DNA from: Molossus alvarezi
Taxonomy: Eukaryota > Chordata > Mammalia > Chiroptera > Molossidae
DNA: 64,000 nucleotides
Direction: 5' to 3'
Assembly (NCBI GenBank): GCA_037176705.1
Contig: CM073897.1
Span: 39,645,488-39,709,487 of the forward strand
Of this stretch, positions 11,400 to 22,151 are shown in pieces. The notes under the pieces were generated by a model that saw only the letters and a list, made by a program, of their open reading frames with translations, made no database searches and was not told the origin of the DNA. The translations under genes were made by a program, and so were the position numbers. The stretch's first letter is position 1. The number at the start of each line of letters is the position of its first letter.

Positions 11400-11875
11400 G
11401 TAAGTGCAAACTTTGCTGATTTCCTCTTTGTAATTCAGTCATCGGACAGGCCCTTTCTCCAGTTTCCTAATATTCCAGCCATACTGAAATATGTTCAGTT
11501 TTCCAAATGCAACCGGCTCTTTTTCCTCCACACCTTTTCAGCTGTTTTGGCATCTGCCTGAAAGACATCTCGCCCTTTACCTCTCCTTGCTGCTGCGTAG
11601 CTCTTTTTAAACTTTCAGGTGTTAGTTTCACTATCACTTCCTTTAGAAAACTCCCTAACGCTGCCACACTCTGACCTCACCGCGCTAAAACTGGGTAACT
11701 TTTTATTCACATGAACTTCAATAACGTGCACATCTCTCACTGTCCCGATTTGCACTTTGCTCACTTAGGTGAGCTCAATGAGGGCAGGTGCTGATCTGTC
11801 TTCTTTGAGTCATATTTTATATCCGGTAATAATTCAATACATTCTAGGTGAATGAATGGGTGAATGAGTCATTCT
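11400..11875 (+). mobile_element. L2 LINE 3' end relic
   Basis: 'ggccctttctccagtttcct', a run of pyrimidine-rich L2 phrases, and the terminal signature 'gtgagctcaatgagggcagg' followed by 'aggtgaatgaatgggtgaat'. This is a well-recognisable L2 3' terminus. Confidence 0.75.
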
Positions 11876-11879
11876 AGCC

Positions 11880-12030
11880 TGTCCTACTTCTGATTCTGCT
11901 GTTGCATAGATCTCATCAAAAGGTAATCTCCATGAGACAAGGACCAATTCTCTTATGATTTGTTTGTATCCTTCATGGACTGAGCACAAAGCAAGTCACA
12001 CAGCAGACACTTTGTCAAAGTCACAGTGAA
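11880..12030 (+). mobile_element. Second L2-like 3' end
   Basis: 'aggtaatctccatgagacaa' and 'ggaccaattctcttatg' repeat the 'clear-up' signature of an L2 terminus just after the previous copy, suggesting two old insertions in tandem. Confidence 0.45.
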
Positions 12031-12059
12031 TTGCATTGAAAATCATGTGAAGCATGATA

Positions 12060-12177
12060 GTGCCACTTTGTAAAAAATGTTTAAATTGCACACTAGTGTT
12101 ATGTACACTTTACTGTGTATATGTTATACTTCAATAAAAATGTGAAGTCATTTACAATGCCAGTAAAAAAAAAAAAA
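12060..12177 (+). mobile_element. Old L1 3' end fragment
   Basis: 'atgtacactttactgtgta' and 'tatacttcaataaaaatg' are the terminal 3'UTR pattern of an older L1. An A13 run follows at about 12165-12177. Confidence 0.55.
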
Positions 12178-12179
12178 AT

Positions 12180-12490
12180 CAGATAAAGAACTGATGCATC
12201 AGAAGTAATCATCATCTGTTTCAAGTGTCTTGCAAGCTGGTGTTGAGGTTGAAAGATAATAAGAATAAATTAATAAAGGCCTGGGATTAAAGCATCTTCG
12301 CAGAAGGAATAGTCCTTGCAAAGGTCCTGAGAGCACGAGGAAGCAGGCACAGTGAGGGGAACTAAAGCAGACGGGGCAGGCGCAGCGGCTACAGAAACAC
12401 AAGGCCAGAGGCAAGAGTGCCTGGAGGTCACTACTGAGTATCTGGGCTGTTATTTTTGGTCAACGGAGAGCTGCTAGAATGGTGGTGAAC
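12180..12490 (+). repeat. Ancient dispersed repeat, family unassigned
   Basis: 'ccttgcaaaggtcctgagag', 'aaacacaaggccagaggc' and 'gggctgttatttttggtc' in order. This is the distal part of the old unassigned repeat also seen at 55800-56540. The 71-residue minus-strand frame is incidental. Confidence 0.5.
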
Positions 12491-12559
12491 TGTTAACACA
12501 GCCCTTTGTTTCCAGAGTAGAGAATGTATTGGAGGTAATGGTAGTTTGCACTGGATTCT

Positions 12560-12640
12560 AATGATGTAGAGGAAGGAAGGAAGGAAAGAAAGGAGGGAGA
12601 GAAAGGGAGATGGAGGGAGGGAGAGAGGGAGCCAAAAGGG
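12560..12640. repeat. Polypurine (GGAA/GGGA)n tract
   Basis: Degenerate purine repeat of about 80 bases on the plus strand, made of GGAA, GGGA and GAGA units. Confidence 0.92.
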
Positions 12641-13204
12641 CAGAAAGAGAGATGTTTATATCTAGGGAGTAAACCTGTAAATTTATAGGGTATGCAAAGA
12701 ACCAAAAATATTGATTCCTATTTTCTTTATCAAGCAAAACATAAATATTTTACTGTTTTTAGTGGTATTAATTTTAACAAGAAATTTCTATGTTCTGGGT
12801 CTTAGTTCATAGCCTAGTAGGAAACTGTACAATATTTCTCTCATTTTAAGCTCTCTAATCTAATAGTCATGAGCATCTTATTGACTATTAAATTGATTAG
12901 TATATACCTGTTCGTCTCAATATGACCATTGTTTTATGGGCCCGCTTTGGATGAAAATGTGACTGCATTATTTAGTAGAGCAACAGGGGTTGATATTAAG
13001 AGTGGTTGGGATTGAGATCAATGTGATTGAAGAGGAGGGTAATCAATAAATCGCAGCTTCTACCTGAGGTGTTTCTTCTTTTTATTTAAGAAATGTGCCT
13101 TGTGTTTTCTCATTGCCTTCTGTTTAGACGCTACCTGTTTGTCTCATGGTTTTTAATTCTTTCTTCCTTTTTCAAAGTGCATGATGCATAGTGCTCACAA
13201 ATGC

Positions 13205-13240
13205 TTATTATTATCATTATTATCATTATTATTATTATTT
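13205..13240. repeat. (TTA/TCA)n simple repeat
   Basis: Imperfect ATT/ATC triplet run. Confidence 0.85.
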
Positions 13241-13739
13241 CTTCAAAGAACCATGAAAAATTTAAACAGAATAGTATTCAGAACTGAGTGGCATTTTGGA
13301 ATATTTCAGCCAAAACCTGAACAAAGACTGTTTGTAGATCATGAGAAATCCAGGCAGAAATGACAGTCACAGCAAAATTAGGAGCAATGGGAATAATGAT
13401 GCAAATATTCAGTTGACTATTAAATAGTTAGAAGCAGGAAAGATTAGCAACATTCAGATAAGTGAGTTTAATGTAACTCTCAGCTTTCTAGTTTGGACTA
13501 CTGGCTTGGTAGGGGTAACTTTCATTTCAATGAACTGTAAGATGTGAAATAATGAGCTCAATTTTGTATGTATTGGATTTGAGATATCTGCGGGACAGCC
13601 TGCTAAATGCCTAATGGATAGCTAAACATAAATATAAGTTAATAACCCTAATGTAAGGGGCAATTTATAAAATAAGGAAGCAGCAGAGAAGTGGCTAATT
13701 CTGCAAAGAGAAGAATAAGTAATATGTATACTGCTTATA

Positions 13740-13870
13740 AAAAGGAAGATAATGTTTACTTTGTTTAAGTAAATTACTCAAGGTTATTCAGCTACTAGGT
13801 GACAGTCTTTCATTTGAATTTAGGTCCATCTGACTATGCTGCTCTTTCTGTAATAAGCTGTCGTCCCCTA
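13740..13870 (-). repeat. MIR SINE relic
   Basis: Reversed MIR: 'taaattactcaaggttattc', 'agctactaggtgacag', 'tttaggtccatctgactatg'. Order and spacing fit. Confidence 0.65.
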
Positions 13871-13954
13871 TTTGTGGCAGAGAGTGAAAGGAGATGAAAT
13901 GGGAAATTTGGCATCAGCAAGATTAGCTTCCCTCCCCTTAGGAGATATAAGAGC

Positions 13955-14160
13955 ATCATCCAACAATCATGTACTGAACATCATTTATGTGCCAGAGTGT
14001 GCTTAATGTTGGGATTATGACCGCAAATGAGTCACAGTCTCTTTGCCAGTATGCCCCAAGGAGCTTAAGGTCCAAAAGAGACTGTTGTATGTATAGGTAA
14101 CTTGCCTTGTTATGTAATCCTTGGGGGAGACTGTTAATGTTTGATAATAGCATACAAAAT
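13955..14160 (+). repeat. Ancient dispersed repeat, family unassigned
   Basis: 'catgtactgaacatcattta' and 'tgtgccagagtgtgcttaat' followed by 'ccccaaggagcttaaggtcc'. Same old repeat class as at 7440. Confidence 0.45.
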
Positions 14161-14689
14161 GGAGTGTTTATTGCCTCTTGTTTTTTCTTTTGTTAAACAG
14201 TCTTTCCCGCCTCCAGAACTGCTGTCGTCTGTACTTCCATCACAGGAGGAAAATAACAAAAGGGAAAAGCAACATGTTTCTTTGTCATATACTGAAGATG
14301 TTGGGAAAATGTAGTGGGCCAGGCTAGGAAGCTCTAGCAGTTCAATACCCTCCAGATAGATACTCCTCCTTCCTCTCTTGCGAGAGGGAACTCTCAGGTC
14401 TGTACTGCTGCTCTGTATTTTGAGGTATCTATAACATTGAAATGTGTGAGCTGTTTCATAGAAAACTCTTTTACTCTTTTAATACCAGTTCAAAGATATA
14501 TCTTCATTAACTCTGAAGCTGGGGAAAAAATGGTAAAGGAGGCATTTCAGAGCAAGGAAGAGGAAGATTAAGTACAGAGTCAGCTCATAATCAAGTTTCT
14601 CCAATAGCCTCCACATAGCACCAGGTGATGGTAAGAAAGAACAAAAGAGACATAGCCGTTGAGTAACAGAATGATAGTTTCACATTTGT

Positions 14690-14830
14690 TATACTCACAA
14701 GAGTCCCATAAAATAGGCATCACTATCTCTATTTTAAAGATGAGGAAACTAAAATATTTGGGGGATAGATAAATTACCTATCGTAGGTTATACAGCTACT
14801 GAGATTTATACTTATATCTTCTTAAATTCA
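14690..14830 (-). repeat. MIR SINE relic
   Basis: 'taggcatcactatctctatt', 'aagatgaggaaactaaaata' and 'ggttatacagctactgagat' are the reversed MIR core. One of the better preserved MIR copies. Confidence 0.7.
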
Positions 14831-14839
14831 GAAGCGAGG

Positions 14840-15703
14840 GTGTAGGGAGAGGGGATGATCACATCGAATACAATTTTTAGAAATTAAAATATATTCGGGA
14901 ATTGAAGTGGACACTTATGATGTAACAACAAATACAAAGTGTAATTCTTGATAAGTGCTTTTAAAATAAAGGGGGTATGGATGGGCATCAGGGATTAATG
15001 AATGTTGAAGTCAGCAAAGAAATTGTGGCTGAGGGTTGAAAATCAAGATAGTACTAGGGTGAAAATGATTTTGGTCAGTGTAGTATAGGCCCTCTGTAGT
15101 GGTTGAGACATCAAGCGAGAACAGAGAGCACTGAGCATTCTAAGACGGAGAGACTTCGTCCTTTACTCAAGGGATGGACTCAAGCACCCAAGGTTGTGAT
15201 GAGATGAAGTTCCCCATTGCTCTGTCTTTGAAAATCCAGTTCTGTATAGAATAATGTTATGATGATCTTGCTATGTTCTGGGTCAGTGTGTCTCTGAACC
15301 ATGATCTGATCTGGGACTTTAGGACTCCTTCTATAGTATCATTAAGCAACAAACGACCATTCAGTAGAAACAGACCCTTCTTTAAAGTAGAGAAAATATG
15401 CTTGTTGATGCATAACTGTCATCATTTTTTCAATAATTACGTATATATTTAGAAATGTTTTAGAATAAACTCACCATACCCATGTTAATTGTTGGCTATG
15501 GCAAAGCTCATTTTTCATTATTGCAGTCACACTATGTTTATGGGTTCTGGTGAGTCTTTTCTTCCAAGATTAATGCATTGCAATTTTGTGAGAAGTTGCA
15601 CATTTTAATTGCAAATTGATTTTAAGACAACTTTAAGAGAACAAAATGCATTTTAGTCAGTAAAATGCTCTTAGGGGATAATATTGACTTAAAGCATCAT
15701 AGG

Positions 15704-15753
<50 letters not shown>

Positions 15754-16380
15754 CCATTTAACTGTAAATGCTGATGGTTATTCACAAGTTGGTCATCTAT
15801 CTTCCAGTTTTTACATACTCTCTGCATTGTCAAATTAATTTTTAGAAACTTGTTTTGATTCTCTGTTATTGAATATGCATATTATACATTGTTAATGCTA
15901 AGAAAAATACCTCATAGATATGTGATGTTGAAAAAAATGACATAGATGCTCCAAGAAATCTACTATTATGGTCTGCAAAGTCTCAATTCTATCTAGAAAA
16001 CAGTACATCTCTTCATATTTGTTTGATTATCTGTTCAGAATTGACCTTTATTTGACTAGTTCTTCTGCTCTATTAAGATAAAGCAGAGGGTTGTAGCAAT
16101 CAAATGAGAACTGGCTTCTGGCTTTCCATGCTCATGGGCAGATGTGCCAAATGAAGTTATAGTCATTGACCTTGGTCAGTGTTTCCAGGAGAACATGAAG
16201 GACTCCAGTCTCAAAAATTATACAAAAGCAGAATGCAACTTGCATCAATGCATAGCCTTCTTTCTCCTTCAGAAAGGACTGTAAGGGATGGTTGTCAGGA
16301 TTTCATGGAGAGAATTAGAATACTAAGGTAAAGGAGGGTTACAACATTATTTGCATCATCTTAGTTAAGCATGTTTCTTA
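14840..16380. other. Non-genic AT-rich sequence
   Basis: Apart from the (TA)n run at 15709-15751 I see no gene and no nameable repeat. The sequence is AT-rich and mostly frame-closed. Confidence 0.5.
15709..15751. repeat. (TA)n microsatellite
   Basis: About 17 uninterrupted TA units, then one TG change and a few more TA units. Can form a cruciform; likely length-variable. Confidence 0.97.
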
Positions 16381-16589
16381 GGAGCCTCTTCTCTAATAAT
16401 ACATATTTACCAAATGCCTGAGATACGTAGCATGCATCTTGCCAGAGCTACAACACAAAATCAAAACATGAAGCCTACTTTCTGTGGCTTCTGCTCTTGC
16501 TGGCAATGACTGGTGTTTACACTTGAAATGGGATTTAAAATAAGGGTAGTTTGGGCTAAGTAAAGAACTGGGCATGGGCATTGCAATAA

Positions 16590-16765
16590 TTTCAAGTGAG
16601 TAGACAAGGTGGTGAAAGAGATATTGGCTGAAAAGATTGCCTGTAGTTATACTTTACTACATCTCAAATATCATTCTAAGGAATTTGGACTTTATTCTCT
16701 AAGTAATAGGGAGACATAAATTGTTGTTAGGGAGGTGAGATAATTCTTCATAATATATATCTTAG
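16590..16765 (+). repeat. Ancient dispersed repeat, family unassigned
   Basis: 'ggaatttggactttattctc' then 'aagtaatagggagacataaa' matches the distal part of the same old repeat class as at 55800. Confidence 0.45.
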
Positions 16766-16899
16766 AAACTTAATATTTATGATCATTGATAATGTGGCAG
16801 GTCTGAGCTGGGCTCAGTCTAAGATGAATTGTATAAGATCCAAATATTCAGTGAGCTTATAATTTTAGGTAGGGAGAATAGTACATAGCAAATATTCCA

Positions 16900-17620
16900 A
16901 CCTCTCTCCATCTAAACCGTCTCCTCCCCTAACTCTAGGACAGCACCATGTCCTATCAGCTACTGCACCCTCTTTAGGAATCTCTTTTATTGCCATCTTT
17001 CTCATCACCAGTCTAGTCTTCACATAGCAGTTGAAGTTATACAACTATAGTATTTCTCTTGTGCTTATATATTGCCATGATTTTATATTTTACTTTAAGT
17101 AAAATTCAAATTTCTTGCCCAGTCCTGCCAGCTACCAAAACAGTCAGGTCCTGTGAAGTACTCCAGCCTCGTAGTTCTGGCCACTTCTGCACTGACTCAT
17201 GAGCTATAGTCTCACTGATATTTCTCTCATTTTCTGCCTTGAGTTATTTGAACATGCTCTATTTCTGCATCAAATTCTGTCTCCTGAGTTTGTTGCCCAG
17301 TTTCTGCTTCTTTGTCCAGCCTTGGATAAGTCCTAGCCTCAGAGAACGAACACTTCCTTAGGGAACCCACAGATGTATTCCTACAGCTCTGTTAGTCTCT
17401 TTTTCTGAACCCCGGTCTACTTCTGTGTGGTACCTATCCCAATATAGCCTAATATATTTGTTGGTCTGAATGCTTGATGTTTATCTGCAACACAGGATTC
17501 ATAAGCCATGAGCTCTTTGCTTCTATTTTCCAATGTTTATCCAAAGTACAATGATGTAAAAGAGTAGGTACTTAATAAATATTTGTTAAATTGATTACAT
17601 AAAATTGATCATGTAATGAA
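16900..17620 (+). mobile_element. L2 LINE relic
   Basis: Pyrimidine-rich L2 order: 'gtcctatcagctactgcacc', then 'cagtcaggtcctgtgaagta', 'gagttatttgaacatgctct', and the terminal 'aggtacttaataaatatttg' at 17570. Strongly diverged. Confidence 0.6.
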
Positions 17621-17629
17621 AATGCCTTT

Positions 17630-18290
17630 TTGCTTTTTTTTCAGAATAAGAAAGCATAGGACTCTGTTATATCACCCAAGTTCACTGCTCTCTTATTCCC
17701 ATTTTCTTATTTTCAACCTGAAGAAAACCCAGGGATCAAGGAAGTATAAAGTTTGTTTTTTCCCTTAACTAGCTGTGGGAGAAGTTTCTAGGTAATGCAC
17801 CATCTAGAACAGTGTAGCCTTATAGAAATATAACATCAGCAATATGTGTCATTGAAAAATTTTAATAGCCAGGTCAACAAAGGTAAAATATAGCGGATGA
17901 ATTCATGTTAATAATATTTTTAACTTATTATATACAAACTAAAACTTTAATTGAAATTATAATAGTATAAAATTGTTAATGATTAATTTTGCATTATTTG
18001 TTCTTATTAAATCTTTCAAATTCAATATGTATTACTTACTTATTTAGCAATTTGTATGCTAAATTTTTATTGGGAATACTTGATCTGCAGCTAAATTTCA
18101 TAAATTTACAATTCAAAAGTAAATTCACATGTTCCAGTTTTTCCAAGTATGCTTAAAGGTTATTCAATAACTTAATCAAGTATCAAGTATTCATTTTTAT
18201 GTTTAGATTCAAATTAATTGAAATTAAGTTAAATTAATTTTGTCAGTCTCAGCCACTTTTCAAATATGGACAAATATGACTGACTACCGG
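17630..18290. other. Non-genic AT-rich sequence
   Basis: Very AT-rich with many stop codons in all frames and short ATTAA runs. No repeat family recognised. An old hAT or LINE remnant cannot be excluded at 17810-18250. Confidence 0.4.
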
Positions 18291-18351
18291 CTACCACATC
18301 AGAAAGCAAGGTTTGAGAGAGAAAGGGGAGTGTAAATGTGCGTATACATTT

Positions 18352-18431
18352 TTTTCCCTGAATTTACAGAGGGTGGGACATTCTGATAAAGTTTTCCCTG
18401 AATTTATAGAGGGTGGGACATTCTGATAAAA
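18352..18431. repeat. 40-bp tandem duplication
   Basis: Two 40-bp units, 18352-18391 and 18392-18431, differ at two positions only (C/T in 'aatttacag/aatttatag' and the last base). Each unit contains 'gagggtgggacattctgata'. The low divergence suggests a recent duplication. Confidence 0.96.
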
Positions 18432-18539
18432 GATGTTTATGTTATATACATTTACAATAAAAAGGCCACTTTTTTTTTTTTTGTAAAATGCCCAGTAGAG
18501 GCAATCGTGATGATGAGCCAGCATTCAACAAGTTATATT

Positions 18540-19020
18540 CATTACAAAGAAGACTGCTCTCCTTGAAAGGGCAATTGCATATTGATGGATACCAACAGGA
18601 TGCCTGAGCTTCTCACACACCAGATGAGCACTGTCTGACGTTCTGTTTCCTGAATGCTCAGCTGTTGTCTGCTTAACTACCACTGAGTGTCACTGTGGGC
18701 TGAGAAGCCCGTCCAAAATCAACAACCAAGAGAACTGCCTGAAATGAGAGGAGAAGGGAATGAAATGAATGATGATACATTGAATTCTCCTGGGTTTCTT
18801 TGCTTCTCTTTTCATTTCTAACACTAGTACACTTCTAAATCTATAACAAGTACATGAGGAAAATTAAATCAGAGCATAAAGCCACCGAGGAGCAGTCCAG
18901 TAGATAAATATCACCTATCTTTTAAGAACCTGAAGTTGCCATAATAGTCAATGCAGAGTTGATTAATGTCATTAAAATAAGATTTACTCTTGTAAGGCTG
19001 TGTGACCAGCATCAGGAATA
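18540..19020. other. Unique non-genic sequence
   Basis: Better balanced base composition than its surroundings, and no repeat family recognised. No convincing splice sites around an open frame. Possible regulatory or lncRNA sequence, without direct support. Confidence 0.3.
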
Positions 19021-19228
19021 AGGCCTTGTCTTTTTTTATGCCTTTTCTCCTACTAAATGGCTAATATTTTTGTTCGATACCACCTGATTTTGGAGGATGG
19101 GAGTTTTTTTTTTGCTTTTGTTGTTCTTTTTAAAATAGTAACAATTTCTAAAGAGCTTTGCAATAATGTACATTGAAGAGCATATGTATTTTAATTACAT
19201 GGAACAGAAGCTCAAGAAGTACTGTAGG

Positions 19229-19397
19229 GCCCTGGTCGATGAGGCTCAGTTGGTCGGCATGTCCCATGCACAGGGGGATTGCTGGTTTGATTCCCAGTAG
19301 GGGCACATGCCTAGGTTGTGGGTTCAGTGTTTCACTCTCATGTTGATGTTTCTCTCTCTCCTTCTCCCTCTAAAATAAATAAATAAATATATTTTAA
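19229..19397 (+). mobile_element. VES SINE (short form)
   Basis: 'gccctggtcgatgaggctca', box-B phrase 'ctggtttgattcccagtagg', CT-rich body, then 'taaaataaataaataaat' tail. The near-perfect 12-bp repeat aagtactgtagg (19217-19228) and aagtactatagg (19398-19409) is the target duplication. Confidence 0.9.
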
Positions 19398-20224
19398 AAG
19401 TACTATAGGTACAAGGAGAAATGTATATATTTAATATAGTATAACTGACCATTAAATATAATTCTATATTTTTTGCTAGTTGTGGTGAATAAAATAGAAA
19501 TTTCATAGTCAGCTGTTATTGGTAGACAAAAGCAACATACACTAGTTTAAAAATAAGTAATCATCTAAGTTCAGATTTGTAAGTAGTGGTATTTTGTAAT
19601 GTGGGGATTTATATATTGAGCACAAAATTTTTAAATGAAGAGTGCCTGATAGTAACTATAAGAAATATATGTTCTTCCAATGACATGCTGTTGATAATAA
19701 ACCAAAAGCAGAACATTAAAACGAAGACCAGTTAATGGGTTTCTGTAGGCAGACCCTGAAGCTCAAAGGGTTTTTTGTTTGTTTTTTTTGTTTCATCAAA
19801 GTTTAGAATATGTACTTCTGGTTGTTTTGGAGACTTACAAGACAAATATATTCCTCAATATATATATTCCTTAACCTTTTCTCAAACAATGGTCTTACAA
19901 AAATTATTAAACTAGAATAGCAGTTGAATTATATTTCTCTTCAATTCCTTTAAATTTCAGAAGTATGAGACTCTAAAAGAGTGGGAATCCTCTCCGTCCA
20001 AAACAATTCCACATTACTGAGACACGTGGGTGCTAAAGCAGAGAGAGACGCTTCAGATAACATACATCAGGAAGGCAAGATTGATAACTATTATATCTGG
20101 ATGAGAATTGCACCTGGTGTCCACACTAAAGAATGAGGCCAGGTGAAATTCACAAAGGGGAAATAGAGAATCATGGTCATTCAGAAAGTGGGAAACTTCC
20201 TCAAGTTTCATCAACCAACGACTG

Positions 20225-20425
20225 AATACTTACTACATTCAAAGCAACTGCACGGGAAAGATTTTAATAATCCTCATCACAATGATGTGAGTTAGGGATG
20301 GTTAGATTTATTTCATACAATAAATCGAGACCCAGAAATGTTCTCGGACTTATCCAATGTTTCACAATTGGTAAGTGTTAGAGCCTGGATGTATTCCTGG
20401 GTCTGATACCAAAGATTTTAGTGTT
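20225..20425 (-). repeat. MIR SINE relic
   Basis: Reversed MIR: 'ataatcctcatcacaatgat', 'aatgtttcacaattggtaag', then 'agagcctggatgtattcctg'. It ends just before the SPIN element. Confidence 0.6.
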
Positions 20426-20535
20426 AAGTAGTACTCAATTCTAATTCTCTGTATTGATTCATATAACTCAGTGGTTCTCAACCTGTGGGTGGCAACCCCT
20501 TTGGGGGTCAAATGACTCTTTCCCAGGGGTCGCCA

Positions 20536-20570
20536 AAGACCATCGGAAAACACATATTTCCGATGGTCTT
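20536..20570. repeat. 14-bp perfect inverted repeat in SPIN
   Basis: aagaccatcggaaa (20536-20549) and tttccgatggtctt (20557-20570) are exact reverse complements separated by the 7-base loop acacata. A stable hairpin is expected in single-stranded DNA or RNA. Confidence 0.97.
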
Positions 20571-20612
20571 AGGAACCAAGACACCGCTCCTCTGTCTGTC
20601 TCCAGGCAGTCC

Positions 20613-20655
20613 CCCACATACAGATACGCCCACATACAGATATGCCCACATACAC
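20613..20655. repeat. 16-bp tandem repeat in SPIN
   Basis: Units cccacatacagatacg (20613-20628) and cccacatacagatatg (20629-20644), then a partial third unit cccacatacac (20645-20655). Array length is likely to vary between copies. Confidence 0.95.
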
Positions 20656-20719
20656 CGTAACGAATTGTGTTAAAGGGTCGCAGCGTCAGGAAGGTTGAGA
20701 ACCTCTGATATAACTCCTT

Positions 20720-21300
20720 TATGGGAAGGCATTTGCCATATTGGTACTACAATTGCCTAAAGTAAATATTTTAAAAAGTAAACTAACCTAAAGAAATGAA
20801 AATATCTATTGGTAGATAGGTTAGGCTATAGAAAAAAGTCTCCAATAAGTCTCCCTCTTATTCATTCTGAATATCTTAAACTCATCTTACAAAGTTTCCT
20901 TAAATTTTAGTATTTTTACTTAGTACTTGGAGTTAATATCTATTTTATAAACATTGTAAAAATTAAACTTACTCTATATAAAGCACTTACCAAGGCCTAA
21001 CCATAAGAGTTCTTGATAAATAGTAGCTACCATTGTCTTCATAAATCACTTTTGTTACATTGTCCTAAATTGACTTAATACTAAGATTAAGTACAAACAC
21101 TTTGATTTAGGTGTTACTGATTCCTATTTACAAATACTTTTATTTTACATTTAGAATGCAATAACTATATTTTTTTCACAGACATCTGCTATCTATTTAT
21201 CTGTTTATCCATCATCCATCCTCCCAGCCCACCTAATTTTGTTTTTCTTTAGGAGATTTTATAGGGTATTTCCAATAAATGCTAGATTAGCTAAATCTGT
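20720..21300. other. Non-genic AT-rich sequence
   Basis: No gene and no nameable repeat. The part near 20950-21030 ('aaattaaacttactctatat...agcacttacc') has the look of a worn MIR 3' half but is not convincing. Confidence 0.4.
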
Positions 21301-21348
21301 TTGTTTTTTTGTTTTTGTCTTAACATCATGATTAAGAAAAAGCTAGAG

Positions 21349-22140
21349 TTTGTTAATTTATTGATGGTAGCCATTCTGACAGGTGTAAGGTGCTATCTCA
21401 TTGTGGTTTTAATTTGCATCTCTCTGATGATTTGTGACCTTAAACATTCTTGAGCATTTTTTCATATGTTATTGACCATCTGTATGTCCTCTTTCTTTAT
21501 TTTATTTATTTTTTATTATTTTTTTTATCCTCACCCGAGGACATTTTCCCATTTTTTGTTCAGATAGAGTGGGAGGGAGAGAGAGGAACAGAGAGAGAGA
21601 GAAACATCGATGTGAAAGGAACACATCGAGTGGCTGCCACCCGCACAACCAACCAGGGCCGGGGACAAACTGCAACCGAGGTACGTGCCCTTAGCGGGAA
21701 CCGAACCCGGGTCTCTCAGGACCGCAGGCCGACGCTCTAACCGCTGAGCCAAACCGGCCAGGGCTGTATGTCCTCTTTCAAGAAGTGTCTATTCAGGTTC
21801 TTTGTCCATTTCTTAATTGAGCTCTTTGTCTTATTAATATTGAGTTTTATAAGTTTATTATAAATTTTGGATATTAATCCCTTATCAGATGCATCATTGG
21901 CAAATATGTTGTCCTATTCAGTGGTTTCTTTTTTTTTTTCATTTTGTTGATGATTTCTTTTGCTGTGTAACAGGTGGAGGTGGTCAAAAGGGTTGTGGGG
22001 AAAATGGAGCAGGAAAGAGACTTTGCTTAAAGCAATGGGTACACATTGCAGGATGCAGATGACATTTTCTTGAGTAGCACAATTGAAAAGTGTATCATTT
22101 TGTGAAACAAAATCAATCCAATAAATTCAATTATAAATTT
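21349..22140 (+). mobile_element. L1 LINE with 5' inversion
   Basis: The left part (21349 to about 21970, without the SINE) is L1 ORF2 DNA in minus orientation ('ccattctgacaggtgtaagg', 'gagcattttttcatatgtta'). From about 21971 to 22140 the plus strand carries the L1 3'UTR end ('gttgtggggaaaatggagca', 'gtgtatcattttgtgaaac', 'caataaattcaattat'). The element is therefore plus-strand with its 5' part inverted. The imperfect repeat aaaaagctagag (21337-21348) and aaaaagtagag (22141-22151) is the likely target duplication. Confidence 0.8.
21496..21763 (-). mobile_element. VES SINE (long form), young copy
   Basis: Full-length reverse-oriented VES: T-rich tail and 'atcctcacccgaggac' at the left, 'gaaacatcgatgtgaaagg' in the middle, and the head (aaccggccagggc) at the right. 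It is flanked by a perfect 16-bp target duplication, ctgtatgtcctctttc, at 21480-21495 and 21764-21779. It keeps several CpG sites, unusual in this window, which fits a young age. The 96- and 73-residue frames are SINE sequence. Confidence 0.96.
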
Positions 22141-22151
22141 AAAAAGTAGAG

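Larger units (their letters stand above)
20469..20707. mobile_element. SPIN-type non-autonomous hAT transposon
   Basis: 239-bp element with 16-bp terminal inverted repeats: CAGTGGTTCTCAACCT at the left and, on the other strand, CAGAGGTTCTCAACCT at the right (one mismatch). It is flanked by a perfect 8-bp target duplication, atataact, at 20461-20468 and 20708-20715, the hAT hallmark. Interior landmarks match SPIN ('cccctttgggggtc', 'aggggtcgcc', 'aagaccatcggaaaacacat', and 'ttaaagggtcgc' near the right end). It has no transposase and must have been moved by an autonomous relative. Inside lie a 14-bp perfect inverted repeat and a 16-bp tandem repeat. Small frames across it are not genes. Confidence 0.93.

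Noticed and set aside
21531..21752. Protein-like frames rich in S, L and R in VES copies (also at 8597, 27829, 39868, 60652, 62736)
   Set aside because: All are translations of the SINE head and CT-rich body and recur with every copy.
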